Source of the DNA: Aphrocallistes beatrix
Lineage: Eukaryota; Porifera; Hexactinellida; Sceptrulophora; Aphrocallistidae
Direction of reading: 5' to 3'
Assembly (NCBI GenBank): GCA_963281255.1
Contig: OY725501.1
Span: 1,465,674 to 1,529,673, forward strand
Length of the DNA stretch: 64,000 nt
Part shown: positions 23,851-34,890 of the stretch, piece by piece
Layout of the letters: every line of letters begins with the position of its first letter
How positions within the stretch are numbered: the stretch's first letter is position 1
Notes under the pieces: model-generated
The model's input: only the letters and a program-made list of their open reading frames with translations
Told to the model about the DNA's origin: nothing
Database searches by the model: none
Position numbers and translations under genes: made by a program

Positions 23851-23999
23851 GAAATCTAACTAAACAAGAATATTTCTTCAGAGAATTTATAACTATTTAA
23901 TAGGACTATTGTTCATATAATTTAATCATGGAACTTGATAGTGATTACAGTATTTGGATAATTCAAAAGTATTAAATTCTTGACATTTTTGTAAAGCAT

Positions 24000-24165
24000 G
24001 CAAATTCTTAGCTGTTTCTCAAGTTAAGCAAATACTTAGATTTTGCTTAAAGTTAAGCAAATACTTAGTTTTTGCTTAAAGTTAAGCAAATACTTAGTTT
24101 TTGCTTAAAGTTATACTTAAGTTTTAAGTTAAGCAAAACTTAAATTTTGTTAGTGAATAAGGCCC
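24000..24165. repeat. Subterminal repeats of the Harbinger element
   Basis: The phrase gttaagcaaatacttag followed by tttttgcttaaa recurs about four times with dyad symmetry, ending in gtgaataaggcccc. The terminus ggggccttattcac in reverse resembles Harbinger ends. I did not find the matching opposite end. Confidence 0.6.
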
Positions 24166-24204
24166 CTGGTCTGTGCACCACTTACGGCCAGCCGGCCCTA
24201 CACC

Positions 24205-24292
24205 AGCACTCATTTTAGTACTGTGCTACTATGCATATTATTATATTGGATCATAGATCCAATATAATAATATAGGAAGCACACTAAAAAGC
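24205..24292. repeat. Near-perfect palindrome
   Basis: ttattatattggatc and gatccaatataataa are separated by ata. The flanks gtgctactatgc and ataggaagcac also pair partly. A related string lies at 10985-11045 (gtgcttcctatag...aggatgcac), so it is a small dispersed foldback. Confidence 0.65.
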
Positions 24293-25026
24293 TGCTAATT
24301 GAGTGCGTTTAAGACTAAAAATGTCAAATAAAGAAGCTAAAAAACAATTTTTGATTTTATGCTTATAAGAGAATAGAATATATAAATCTTGTGGTTCATT
24401 AATAATTCTCGTCCACTACTTCATCTCAATTCCAAATTTTCAAAGTTGATGTTAGTCCTTTTGAGAGTAGGCTTTGGATTATTGTATTGCACTGGAATGA
24501 TAGTAAGTTGCAAAGACATAATTCTCTCAGTTCAAAACTTAAAAATTTTCGAGAACTCGATCTCTAGATATCTATCGAGGATGAGAATAAACGGTTGTCA
24601 AACAGATATCAATATTTTGCATTCGTTTAAAGATTTCGTGAGATTTTCACGAATATTTAATAGCATTTGTTAGACGTTGCACTAATATCGCCAGTCTTTT
24701 CACTAATTTGTTAGTCTTTTTATCAATTTTGTTAGACTTTGTGAGAGCTTTCACTAATTTTGTTTTTCTTTCCATTAATAATGTTGGTCTTTTCCCTAAT
24801 TTTGTTAAACGTTTCATCAACTGATTTCACAAATTTGGTTAGAGTAATAAATAATTTTGTCAGACAACTAACTATATTTGGTTGTGCAATAATTATAAGT
24901 GTAAACATTTGATGTGATAAAATGAGATTCCGCAGGATTTCTAAGTGGTTTTTCAAGAATATCGCAATAGATAGATATAGTACTCGCATGGATGTATTTA
25001 GATAACTTTTGAGTTATAATTACATA
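24293..25026. other. No gene; degenerate repeat
   Basis: Positions 24660-24870 repeat variants of ttttcactaattttgttag. The short open frames on both strands are chance. Confidence 0.45.
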
Positions 25027-25028
25027 TA

Positions 25029-25681
25029 CACTGCCCTACCAAAAGTATTCGTAAACCTCAATATTTCCCATTAATAAACTAGCACTAAAATGGCTATATT
25101 AAAGAATGATCATGCACTTAAAATATAAGAGATATAGTATATTTGATTTCAGATTCGTATTCTACGCATTTGAATTACCTATTTTCGAAGTTTCAAATCA
25201 ATTGCTAATTGCCAAGGTTAAAATTCCCGACCTGTGCCACCATGTACCACTTTTCTAGAGTCTCAACCACTGTAGCAGATGGTGATAGGTGACACAGGGT
25301 AGCACAGGATGATAAATTTCGGCATAGTTAAAACTTAATTGATTTGAAAACTCTAAAATACAGTAGAGTTCGCTTATTAGCAATTGCCTTATTAGCAAGA
25401 TTCGTTTATTAGCAAGTTTTTTTAAGGTCCCAATGGACCAAAATGTATTAATTATGTTCCCTTATTAGCAAGTTCGCCTATAAGCAAGTTTTTTCGTGCA
25501 AAACCCGACTTGCTAATAAGCGAACTCTACTGTAGGTAATTCAAATGCGTAGAATACGAATCTGAAATCAAATATACTGTATCTCGTCTAGTTTAACTGC
25601 ATAACAGTTCAGTAAGAGACGCATTTAGTACTATTTTAATGGGAAATATTGAGGTGTACGAATACTTTTGGTAGGGTAGTG
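25029..25681. mobile_element. Tc1/mariner-type MITE with long inverted arms
   Basis: Its ends read cactgccctaccaaaagtat and atacttttggtagggtagtg, flanked by TA on both sides. The arms run about 250 bp and include the matching parts gattcgtattctacgcattt and aaatgcgtagaatacgaatc. A second MITE sits in one arm at 25371-25532. Relatives are at 29461-29940 and 54255-54730, with single ends at 7618 and 13650. Confidence 0.85.
25371..25532. mobile_element. Pogo/Tigger-like MITE nested in the Tc1-like MITE
   Basis: Its ends read cagtagagttcgcttattag and ctaataagcgaactctactg, flanked by TA. Internal copies of cttattagcaag recur. The sequence is only 162 bp and non-coding. Being inside, it is younger than its host MITE. 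Confidence 0.85.
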
Positions 25682-25689
25682 TATACATA

Positions 25690-26590
25690 TATAGAAAAAC
25701 TGGTTAAGTTTCAATTTCGCGTCTGTCTATATCGCTTGGTGGGAACCAAATGAAGATGCATAATTATAAGAACCATATAGGTACCAGATATTGATTACTT
25801 CAAGTGAACCATGGATATATATGTGAAATTACAATTGTAAGAGGTAACAATGAAGATGCCGAAAAAAACTTACTCCGCATTTTGAATAGATGAAAGAAAG
25901 AATAATAAGAAAATGTAATAAAAAACCTTTCTGATTTGCGTTGCATTATTGAAAATATTTGTCAGATTATTAACGCAATGGTCCTTCACTAAATAATATA
26001 GATAAGCAATGGTAATTATTAGATTCAAACAAAAATCGAAGGAAATAAATTTAATTATAGAAATTGTACCATTAATAGAATATAGTTAAAATGCAACTCA
26101 CATTTTCTTTTAAATAAACATTTGAATGGAAATAATAGATGAAAAAATGTTTTTAGAGGTCCAGTATTACTTTGATGGAATGCATCATAATACCAGTGTA
26201 GAATAAAAAACAATAAACTATCAATAATAAAGGAGATGATTGAATAGATTGTATAGGGCAGTTGAATAATGCTAAACTTTTCTACAAAAAGAGACATTGA
26301 AAAAATTTTTTCGCATACTGTCAGCGAAAAAGAGAAGAAATTAGATGTTAGAAGTTGCAGTACAGTAAAATTCAGAGCAGACCCAGAACTATTATATATT
26401 CGAGAAAATATGGTATGATAATAATGTAAATTTGGGATAAAATGATTTTCAAAACCATGTATAATATTCGGTCATTTGTATTCTCAAGCCTTCAAATGCA
26501 TCCAAATGATTTAATTTTGTCAAGTATATCTGCAAATTAGAGAATTATAGCATTTCTTACTTTACATAATGCTTCACAGAACTTCAGAAT
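25690..26590. other. AT-rich stretch without a gene
   Basis: I see no gene or repeat end. The open frame at 26055-26297 (reverse) is hydrophobic and AT-driven, without a recognisable motif. Confidence 0.4.
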
Positions 26591-26780
26591 TTTGGACCAG
26601 GGATGAGGTTGAAGATTATCGAATTATTATATGATAAAACTAAAATCGCCAAACATTCTTGATAGACCAAAGGATTGCATTACTACCTTTTATAAACAGA
26701 GGAAACGTAGCACATGAATATGTTAGTAAAATTTTACTAAGTCTTCATACCATGACGCAACAGACAATTTTGAGGTCGAA
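26591..26780 (+). mobile_element. Fragment of the long foldback family
   Basis: ggaccagggatgaggttgaag and the following text resemble the left arm at 18058 and 42221 (gggatgcggttgaag). Confidence 0.5.
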
Positions 26781-26784
26781 TCTG

Positions 26785-26925
26785 GGGTTGTATTAATGAA
26801 GAATTTAAGATCGAACTTAGTGCTTAAGTCTTAAGTTCGATCTTAAGTCGTATTCACTAAGACTTAAGTTCGATCTTAAGACCGAACTTAAGACCGAACT
26901 TTAAACAACCTAGGGAGGTGTCTTA
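26785..26925. repeat. Dyad-rich Harbinger-like subterminal region
   Basis: cttaagttcgatcttaag recurs with interleaved gaccgaacttaagaccgaac and gtattcactaagacttaag. This arrangement resembles Harbinger ends and may be the downstream end of the element encoding 27313-28990. Confidence 0.5.
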
Positions 26926-27312
26926 AGTATTGCAATGGATTCGATTTTCACTAATTACTCCATAAATGTTGTTCAAACTTACTTCTATCGAACATTGAAT
27001 CTACCTTGATTGATATAAGACTTTAAATAAAAATTTCAAAACATTTCTCTTATTGTGTGTATCATCGAACATGTATCATTGTATCACATGATATAATTCG
27101 TGGCAAATTCTTCTTGGGTTTGTATGAATAAACAAACATACATTCTTTGATTATGTAACCTTATACACATTCTAACATGCATAATTATAGAGACAGGCAT
27201 TATATATTGATTCATATGACTGATAATAATCACTGATCCTATTTTCCCATTTACAATGATTTTTCCAACAGTATCTGACGTTTAAATCGATAATAGTTCC
27301 TCTGTTTTTCTA

Positions 27313-27900
27313 TCAACTGTAGCTGTGCCGAGAATACAGCCATCTGTTGAAACAAAACTTCCTGCTGTAATAGTTTGCAGCCTTCAAGAGTTCGACCGAA
27401 TCATCTTGCTCATCAACAGCTCGCCTTCTCTTCCGACTTTTCTTTGATGCCTTATTTGTTGTCGGGATTTCAATTTCTGGAGACTCTGAAATAGGAGTAT
27501 CTTCAAATTCTTCGGGATTTGCAGCTGATAATGTTGATGCTATTGCTGGTGTTTGAAAAAAACCAGCAGCACCTGAAATTCCACTAAAAGAAGGGGTGTT
27601 TTGATACATCTCTGTTACCCGATCTGCAGAGTCAGCAAAAATACTTCTATCTGCAGATTGAATTTGCATATCCTCGTCTTCTACCGGTCCAGCAGTGTTT
27701 GTGCCCCCTTCCGTCTTTCCGGCTTCCCAAAAGCTTGCATCAACTTTGGACTTTGCATTTAGCTTTAGGTTGGTCCATTTCTTTCGGATATCCTCCACAG
27801 CTCTGCCATTGCCGCGCAATGAGTTGAGTTTGGCTGCAATGTCTCTCCAGATTTGTTTCCTCCTATTGTTTTTGTCAGCAGAATATCCTGAGCTTATCAA
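27313..27900 (-). CDS. Myb/SANT-like DNA-binding protein of a Harbinger element
   Basis: The reading frame (about 195 residues, first codon TTG, so the true start is uncertain) has a trihelix/Myb-like segment in its first 60 residues: KQIWRDIAAKLNSLRG and IRKKWTNLKLNAKSKV. A low-complexity acidic and Ser/Thr-rich middle follows, then a basic stretch KKSRKRRR (about residues 155-162), a likely nuclear signal. Animal Harbinger elements encode a transposase plus a separate Myb-like protein that binds the ends and helps import the transposase. The neighbouring transposase relic on the same strand supports this role. The N terminus appears short by a helix. No internal break is visible. Confidence 0.7.
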   Translation of the reverse strand: MISSGYSADKNNRRKQIWRDIAAKLNSLRGNGRAVEDIRKKWTNLKLNAKSKVDASFWEAGKTEGGTNTAGPVEDEDMQIQSADRSIFADSADRVTEMYQNTPSFSGISGAAGFFQTPAIASTLSAANPEEFEDTPISESPEIEIPTTNKASKKSRKRRRAVDEQDDSVELLKAANYYSRKFCFNRWLYSRHSYS

Positions 27901-28099
27901 AATCTCACCTGCTGATCAGCAGCAATTTATATACACGGGAGGACGCCATAACCACTAAAGACACCATTTATTTTCGTAACACCAAATGGCGCAGAAATTT
28001 TAACATCGATAGAGTTCAATTTATTGTACTTCTCATATCCAGTGTTTATATATTGTTTTAGAGAGCATTTCATGTTACAATATACAAAGACACTTGTTG

Positions 28100-28990
28100 T
28101 TATATGTTTTGTTTAATATAATACATGAGATACAACTTATGCTCTTTAATTGCTCCTAAATTTAGATTAATAAAACTAAAGTTATGGATAGTAAACTGAT
28201 CCCTGTAGTGTTTTGCAGCAATATGTCCAGTTTCCTCAAATGCAAACGGTTCATCCATAATGCTTGTATGATTGTCAATAGTGGAATCTTCCAACATGGG
28301 CTGCTTCCAAACAATAGCAATATTAAAGAACAGCACAGGCAAGAATAATAGTGCAGACTTTATCTGGAGCCATCCAGAACTCACTGTGAAGGAAATGAAA
28401 TCTTCGCTTCCACCTCCCAAAGGTTTGCTCGATTAATACAAGCGTTTTTTTATGGGAGTAATATAATTCTCTCGGATATTTGAAGCAGGTTGCCAATATG
28501 GAGTTAATAAATAGGGTTTCAGCATATACCCACTATCACCTAATATATGCTCACCAGCCAAGAAGTTATTCTCCACATATGTTCCGACCTGAGAGAGCTT
28601 CCAAATACGTAAGTCATGAACTGAACCGGGGAATCTTGCCAATACAAGGGAAAATCTACAATCAGGTAGACAGATAGCTTGAACATTTATTGAGTGGTAG
28701 AAATGTCGGTTTACATAATCCGCCTCATTTTCAGAAGGCTTTTGAATACGAATATGCGTTCTATCTACAAGTCCAAGAATGCTGGGGAGGTTCGCGAGCT
28801 CATAAAACTGTGACTTAATCGTAGCCTTGTCAGAAGAACCGGGCATGCTAATAAACTTTGAATATACCGATTGCAGTCCAAGACAACGGCTCTAATGTAC
28901 CTGCAAGCTGAGGGTTGGCTCACGTGAACTCCAGCACCACAAATAATCAGAAAAGTATCAAGAAAAAGATGGAATATTGTCATCTACAAT
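28100..28990 (-). pseudogene. Harbinger (HARBI1-like) transposase relic, second element
   Basis: The best part (28846-28433) has GLVDRTHIRIQKP with the first catalytic Asp, NVQAICLPDCRF, PGSVHDLRIW and [15 protein letters not shown] with the second Asp. Upstream (28983-28850), SQPSACRYIRAVV fits the helix-turn-helix end. Downstream (about 28420-28240), another frame gives a C-terminal piece resembling [11 protein letters not shown] and ACAVLFNIAI. The gene needs at least two frame changes, so it is inactive. It lies head-to-tail with the Myb-like gene at 27313-27900, the usual two-gene Harbinger layout. Confidence 0.82.
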
Positions 28991-29458
28991 GTTTAGAATC
29001 GTAGAGGAGTATATATACGTTAAGAGAGTACAGAAACTACTTTCAATAATGAATTGGGCTCGAATATCCTCACTTGGCCGGAATCATCTAGTTTTAGTCT
29101 AATCTGGGGCCAAAATAAATGCGCTAACTTACCAAGACCTTGTTCTAAAGAGTATAGAAAAGATCTTAGCAAGTTGACTTTTAATGATAAACTTTTTTGT
29201 TCGAACAAGATGGTCTTTGTACCGAAATTCCTGACTATATTGGCACGAATAGCCCCCATCTATTCCGAACCTTAAACCTTAGAATTTTCCTCCGCTCTAT
29301 ATTAAAAACAAAAGCATACTCTAAGTTCCATAAAAATTTGGAAACTAAGGAGCCATTTTTAATAGGTTCTTGGCGTGAAAGTTGAGAAGGGCGCTTCGCT
29401 TGTTTGCGATACGCGGCTGGCGGACACTTTGTGTTAAGGATGTAATTGTAAAAGTGTA
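28991..29458. other. No gene; Helitron 3' scrap
   Basis: Positions 29388-29436 (gcgcttcgcttgtttgcgat, cggacactttgtgtt) are a reverse Helitron 3' end cut off beside the MITE at 29461. The overlapping small open frames look like chance. Confidence 0.5.
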
Positions 29459-29460
29459 TA

Positions 29461-29940
29461 CACTGCCTGAACAAAAGCATTCGTACACCCCATAATTCCC
29501 CATACAAATAGTTATAATACTGATTTATTTAGCGAGTCAAGGTATTTAATTGGTAAGACTCTAGAGATACGCTAAATTTAACTTCAAATTCGAATCCTCC
29601 ATATTCGAATTACTCACTATTTAATCTTTCAACTTGTTTACACTCTCACAAGGTTAAAATTTTTCAAACTGTGCCACATCATACCACCAATGCCATCATA
29701 TACAATGGTGATCACTCGCGACATGTGGCATAGGAAAGCAAATGCTGAAAATACTTAATCTTGAAGAGTAATTAAGTTGAAAACTTAAAAGTGGGTATTT
29801 TGAATGTGGAGAATTCGAATTTGAAGTCAAATTAAGTGTATCTCTTACCAATTAAATACCTTGACTCGTTAAATAAATCAGTATTATAACTATTTGTATG
29901 GGGAATTATGGGGTGTACGAATACTTTTGTCCAGGCAGTG
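29461..29940. mobile_element. Tc1/mariner-type MITE with long inverted arms
   Basis: Its ends read cactgcctgaacaaaagcat and gaatacttttgtccaggcag, flanked by TA at 29459-29460 and 29941-29942. The arms match over about 180 bp (aaggtatttaattggtaaga with tcttaccaattaaatacctt). The centre holds gtgccac motifs shared with 25200-25300. Confidence 0.85.
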
Positions 29941-30026
29941 TATATGACATATGCCGATTAATTTTCATGCAGGTGCGAAGGGAACTCTATAACACATTGC
30001 CCCCCCTATTCTTCGCGACTCTTTAC

Positions 30027-30148
30027 GAGCCTTCCAACATCGTGGAGCGATACATTGTGACCTGCTCGAAGCTCACTCCTGCTGCAGCAAGCGCCGAGAC
30101 GATGATCATCATCGCTTGCGAGTTGATGTTATCGTTCTGCCCAATGCA
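30027..30148 (-). CDS. Possible single internal exon, unknown protein
   Basis: This short segment is GC-rich against its surroundings. Read in reverse, it is preceded by ttttcaatag (acceptor-like) and followed by gtaaag (donor-like). The 122-base reading frame gives INSQAMMIIVSALAAAG then VSFEQVTMYRSTMLEG, which looks protein-like. The plus strand also has an open frame here (about 29971-30154) after atgcag, so the strand is uncertain. No family is recognised. Confidence 0.3.
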
Positions 30149-30159
30149 CTATTGAAAAC

Positions 30160-30960
30160 TGGGCTTTAATAGCGCAGCGTTTCGACGGTGGTTCATGTTT
30201 AATTCTGCAGTTTCCGTTTATTAATATTTCCACTGTTGGAGTATAGTCATTATAAGTGGTGGAAGACTCGCTCGCAGTCGCTCACTAATATTTTTAGATT
30301 ATTGTTGATATATAATGACAACAAACGCATCTTCCTCGTAAAAGAGGATGCCTGTATACTATATATTAAGAAATGATTACACAAAGTAAAGCATAATGAA
30401 AAAAACGTGGTTAGTTACTAGATGTGATTTCTACCTAATTTTAGAGATCAGAATTTTATCACTGCATACAATTGTTAGGGAAGACCAAACAATTTTACTC
30501 AAAATGGCACTTCTTGAATTTGAAAACGTTGGGAATAAAATTTTGATTAGGAATATGCCACTAGCAATAATTCGAATGTGTATATTTCATATCTGAAACT
30601 CGGAGAGGGATCCCTCTCCATGAAAAGACCCATTTTAGTATTATATTTACCTTGAAATAATGTAGTGTCCAAATAATTATGTCCGGGTTAGGTATGTCTA
30701 CTTGATGGCAGCTACTCCGATGCATTGGCCATATTTCACGAGGTAAGACATGATTCACGTATTCGGAAGCACTATCAATTTGGATTATATATAGAGAATA
30801 ACATGTGTCGTGCTTAATAAATGAGTACTGTCTAGAAGCATCTCATGTTAGAAGATTCTACTAAGGTCATCCGATCATAGACGAACCATTTGCATCTGAT
30901 GAAATTTCCAAATACAATTCAATAAAAGGCAATTGCAGAGCTGTGAAAGATTCTAAGAAA
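30160..30960. other. AT-rich stretch without a gene
   Basis: Nothing is recognised. Short open frames at 30396-30596 (plus) and 30561-30758 (minus) carry no motif. Confidence 0.4.
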
Positions 30961-30969
30961 AATGGGCTA

Positions 30970-31180
30970 ACATGTCGGTCGACAGACCGATTCTTTTTGG
31001 AAATCGGTCAGAAAATGGGGGACACATTGTGCAGTTGGATTTCTTAGTCCGAAATAGTCGTGAGTTATCAATTGTACTATTACTGATCCAATCCCCAAAT
31101 ACCGTTCAATAATGTCTTCGATATTGATCCTTGGATTTTTTTCAACTACGAAGGCCATGCCAGAAGTTTCTGGATTCACT
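30970..31180 (-). pseudogene. Mariner transposase fragment (reverse)
   Basis: The frame gives VVEKNPRINIEDIIERYLGI and PHFLTDFQK, matching VEENPRITIEDIEAYVGIG and PHFLTDFQK of the mariner at 31330-32521. It is a truncated copy of the second helix-turn-helix region, oriented against the adjacent mariner. Confidence 0.7.
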
Positions 31181-31329
31181 ACTTTATAATAAACGCATCA
31201 TATCAAGTTTTAAAACTTTGGTATTGATTGTAAAATGAAATTGACTTTAAAATTTCAATCGAATCCCATCGCTAAAATATTTTACAGACTTTTTCAATAT
31301 CTACATTTCGTACTTTATTCATTTCTTCG

Positions 31330-32521
31330 ATGGAACTAACTCGAGAACATTTCAGGGCCATGATTTATTATGATATTAAAGATGGTTTAAGTCAACAAAC
31401 TGCTTTTAACCCACGCTTGCCACAGGAATGTGTTGCGTCATTTCCGGTTTAAGCCATTTTCAATGGGGATGCCATATAAGTTTGGGGTTACCACTATAAA
31501 TAGAAAAATCCCAAGTGCATTCAAGGGATAATTATTAAAGGCTGGGCAAGATGTCTTGGAAATCAAGCACCTTCTAGACAACTGTTATGACTGGTATTGC
31601 AACTTCAAACGTGGTAGGCCTTCACTCGAAGATGACCCTAGGAGTGGGCATCCATCAACGGCGGCCTGACCTGAAAATGTAGATAAAGTAAGGGAGATGG
31701 TTGAAGAAAATCCAAGAATTACTATCGAGGACATTGAAGCGTATGTGGGGATTGGATAGGTAGCAGTACAATCGATCATTCACAATTTTGGGTCAAAGAT
31801 ACTAGCTGCCCGATGGGTCCCCCATTTTCTGACCGATTTCCAAAAATATGCACGAGTGGATAGGTGTAAGTTTATGCTGCGAAAATTAAACCGTGCAGCT
31901 TTTAAACGTGTTTTGGATATCGTTACTGGTGATGAAACATGGATATGTCATTATGATCCAGAATCTAAACGACAATCAATGATATGGTCTGCGCAGGGTT
32001 AACCGCCTCCTAATCAAATTAGTAGGACCAGAAGTGCGGGAAAGAAAATGGTTGTGTCATTTTTCACTAAAAAGTGGTCATCTAATGACAAGTGCCAATT
32101 GATGATAGTAAAACAGTCAATGCCACAATGGTATTGTGAAGTTTGCAAACCTGAAGTTGGCATAGCTTGGTGTAAACGACGACCAAAGGTTGGAACTCGA
32201 AGATTACTATGGCACCATGATAATGCACCAGCTCACACTGCCATCGTACCTTTGGATTTTTCATGGTCAGAAGGAATTCATATACTTCCACATCCGCGAT
32301 ATTCTTCTTATTTGGCCCTTTGTGACTTCTTTTTGTTCCCTAAAGTCAAAGGCATGCTCAAAGGAAGAGACTTTTCAAGCAATGAAGTGGCTATGGATTA
32401 CACTTTTCAAGCAATGAATGAAGAGGCCATGGATTTTGAGGGGTCTCGACCATCGTCAAGGATGAGTGGGGGAGGTATTCCAAAATTTGTTTCAAAGGAT
32501 GCAAAAGTGCATAGATTGTAA
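31330..32521 (+). pseudogene. Mariner transposase relic (outer mariner)
   Basis: The motifs in order are ELTREHFRAMIYYDIKDGLS (N-terminal helix-turn-helix), CYDWYCNFKRGRPSLEDDPR, VEENPRITIEDIEAYVGIG, ARWVPHFLTDFQK, IVTGDETWICHYDPESKRQS with the first catalytic Asp, and LLWHHDNAPAHTA with the second. The third catalytic acid would fall in LPHPRYSSYLALCDFFLF (about 32285-32335). These are D,D34D mariner features. Several in-frame stops and at least one frame change make it inactive, and a TTAA-flanked MITE splits the N-terminal domain. Confidence 0.88.
31410..31534. mobile_element. piggyBac-like MITE, copy 1
   Basis: It starts cccacgcttgccacaggaat and ends in tcaaggg plus a few bases, flanked by TTAA at 31406-31409 and 31535-31538. 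The same 116-125 bp sequence, also flanked by TTAA, is at 51894-52009. Terminal CCC...GGG and TTAA targets are piggyBac traits. It lies inside the mariner transposase. Confidence 0.8.
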
Positions 32522-33237
32522 CGGAATATAATTTGAAATTTTAAAAAGCATAGATCAAAGTGTAGTGTTATTCAGTGGCGTAGGCTAGGGGGGGGGCGGG
32601 GGGGGCGAACCGCCCCGGGCGGCGCTTAATAGGGGGCGTCAAAATATGAAGGATATTTACTTACACTGATTCTAGTTATGTATTACAACAATATTAGTTA
32701 ATGAATAAACAATGAAACAATTAAAAATATAAATGGGAAAAAAACACACCACAAATTAAGTTAATACACTTGCCAAGTTGAGGAATTGATCTACGGGGAA
32801 GCTATTTGGGCCTAGCCCCCCAGATTTGTGAACTTTTGCTTTCAATTATATGAATTTATTTTCTCAATTCCAATGATATCTACTAAGATACTTCTTTCTT
32901 CAATTAAATTATTCCGTGTTTAATGATTTCATCAGATCTGATTTACATTAACCCATAAGTGTAACAATTATTCCTTTATTTGAGACGAATACTCCAACAG
33001 CTTCGAGTTTCCATTTAGATTCGATTGAGGTGAAAACTTGAGTATGCTACTATTTCATAGGCATCTAAAATCCGTACAGAATTATTTTTCATTAGAATGC
33101 CATACATTGTATCATTATCACTATGTTGACTAAAACCTAAATATACTCGCAAAAACATTTTAATTATGCCGGGGTTTTCTTACTATAAATTTTTTCTTAT
33201 TACCTCTTCATAAATTATTCCTTTCTTTATATACTTA

Positions 33238-34575
33238 GGTCATTTCAAAAGTACTGATCACTGTTGATTTTTGACAGCTAGTGTATATCTAATGCACCAA
33301 TGAATATAATCCAGATAGCATTACCCATTCTCTCCTAATATCTAAAAGAAATTTTAAGATAGTATAAGTATTTTTCTTATAATCATCACTTCAATCTTGT
33401 CAGTTTTGGCTACTTATACATTTATGGCTTCTTTTTACATCCGAATCCGAGAGAAAAAGACATCCGAGAGAAAAAGGCGTATATCAAGTTTCGTTCACTG
33501 CTAAAAGATTCGAACAGGAACATTCACAATGATCTCGTGGAAGTTTGTGGAGATCAAGCACTTGCTTATTCCACAGTTAGAAGATGGGCTCAACTATTTA
33601 GAGAGGGAAGAGACAGCATTGAAGATGAGCCTCGGACTGGTAGGCCTAAATCTGCAACCTGTGAACCCTCAATTGAGTTAGTTGGTGAATTTCTTCGAAA
33701 TGACCCTTGCTGCTCTATTGAAGAGATTTCTAAGTATACGGATATCTCAACGGGAAGTATTTACCGCATTCTGAAGGAAGATCTCGGAGTAAGGAAGGTT
33801 TGCGCTCGGCGGGTGCCGTATTTGCTGTCAGAGGCCCAGATGAAACAGAGGGTAGAATGTTGTGAAAATCTTCTACATTACGAAAAATTTGATGCAAGGC
33901 GAGTGTATGAGATAGTAACAATAGATGAAACTTGGATTTACTATTCACAACCTAAATCCAAGGAAAAATCTAAGTGTTGGCTGCATCCGGGCGAACCCTG
34001 ACCTAAAAAACCGCGTCCAGATTTCCGTGCCAAGAGGGTAATGTACGCAATTGCATTTGACGCCTAGGGCCCAGTTGCTCAGGTTTGCGTTCCGAAGGGC
34101 CAGAATGCTACTGGATACTTGTATTGCACTCAAGTGCTCGCAGAAGTCAGTAAACACTACGCAGAGCGTCGGCCGAGAACTGGTCCTCGTGAAATAAAAC
34201 TTCTACATGATAATGCCAGTAGCCATAAAACTAAACAAGTCGCCGCATACATCAAGGATATAGGGATGCAAACACTGAATCACCCTCCCTATTCCCCTGA
34301 CCTAAGTCCTTGTGACCTCTGGTTGTTTTAAAGCTGAAAAGTCATCTCTCTGATAAGGAGTTCACTAGTCGAATGGAGATCGGATTCGCCATTCATAAGT
34401 ACCTGAAATCGATCCCACAGACGGAGTATAAATTGACATTCCGCTGCTGGGTAGACCGTCTAAAGGAGTGTATTCGCGTCAAGGGAGACTATTTCGAGAA
34501 CATATAATTAAATAACACATCAGTGGTTGCTTAATATCAAATTGGTGGGGGGTGATCAGTACTTTTGAAATGACC
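33238..34575 (+). mobile_element. Mariner element (inner), inserted in the hAT
   Basis: The inverted ends ggtcatttcaaaagtactga and tcagtacttttgaaatgacc (24 bp matching) are flanked by TA at 33236-33237 and 34576-34577. The length of 1338 bp is typical of full mariners. It is the youngest layer of the nested stack at 31-36 kb. Confidence 0.93.
33420..34510 (+). pseudogene. Mariner transposase relic (inner mariner)
   Basis: The N-terminal region gives YIKFRSLLKDSNRNIHNDLV, then YSTVRRWAQLFREGRDSIED and PRTGRPKSA. A second DNA-binding segment has STGSIYRILKEDLGVRKVCA and RRVPYLLSEAQ. Catalytic parts are VTIDETWIYYSQP (first Asp), KLLHDNASSHKTKQVAAYI (second Asp) and HPPYSPDLSPCDLWLF (third Asp). 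The spacing between the second and third fits D,D34D. A few in-frame stops and a frame change near the C terminus make it inactive, though most of the protein remains readable. The exact start codon is uncertain. Confidence 0.9.
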
Positions 34576-34679
34576 TAAGTGACATATTGATAATCTTACT
34601 GTGTACAGGAAGCTTAGATCGTAACAAAATGGAATCTAAACGTAGACGAGTGGTGACCGGCTCCATTTTGACTTATTTT

Positions 34680-34890
34680 AGCAGCCAATGTGGCTGTTTC
34701 ATCATGTACTTCAGAGCGATCCTTCAGTGAACTCAGGCTTGTTAAAACGTACTTGAGGTCTACTATGGTTGAAGAGCGACTTTCTAATCTTGCAATCATT
34801 TTTTGTAATAAGGACATCCGTGTAAACATTGAAAACGTCATCTCAAATTTTGCCCATAGTAGTCCAAGAAGGTTAGAATTTTTGTTTTAG
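34680..34890 (+). pseudogene. hAT transposase C-terminal dimerisation region
   Basis: SSCTSERSFSELRLVKTYLR and STMVEERLSNLAIIF match the C-terminal hAT dimerisation domain (usual form SERSFS-L+-+KTYLRS-M-+-RLS-LA). The remainder of the transposase is missing on the left side of the inner mariner, so this element could not move on its own. Confidence 0.85.

Larger units (their letters stand above)
31175..32572 (+). mobile_element. Mariner element (outer), interrupted by a MITE and a hAT
   Basis: The left end near 31172-31215 (ctttataataaacgcatcat, atcaagttttaaaac) is mirrored at about 35650-35695, where a reverse mariner piece ends. A hAT element enters at 32573 with an exact 8-bp duplication, cutting this mariner off from sequence that continues at 35248. 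A TTAA-flanked MITE sits at 31410-31534. Confidence 0.7.
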
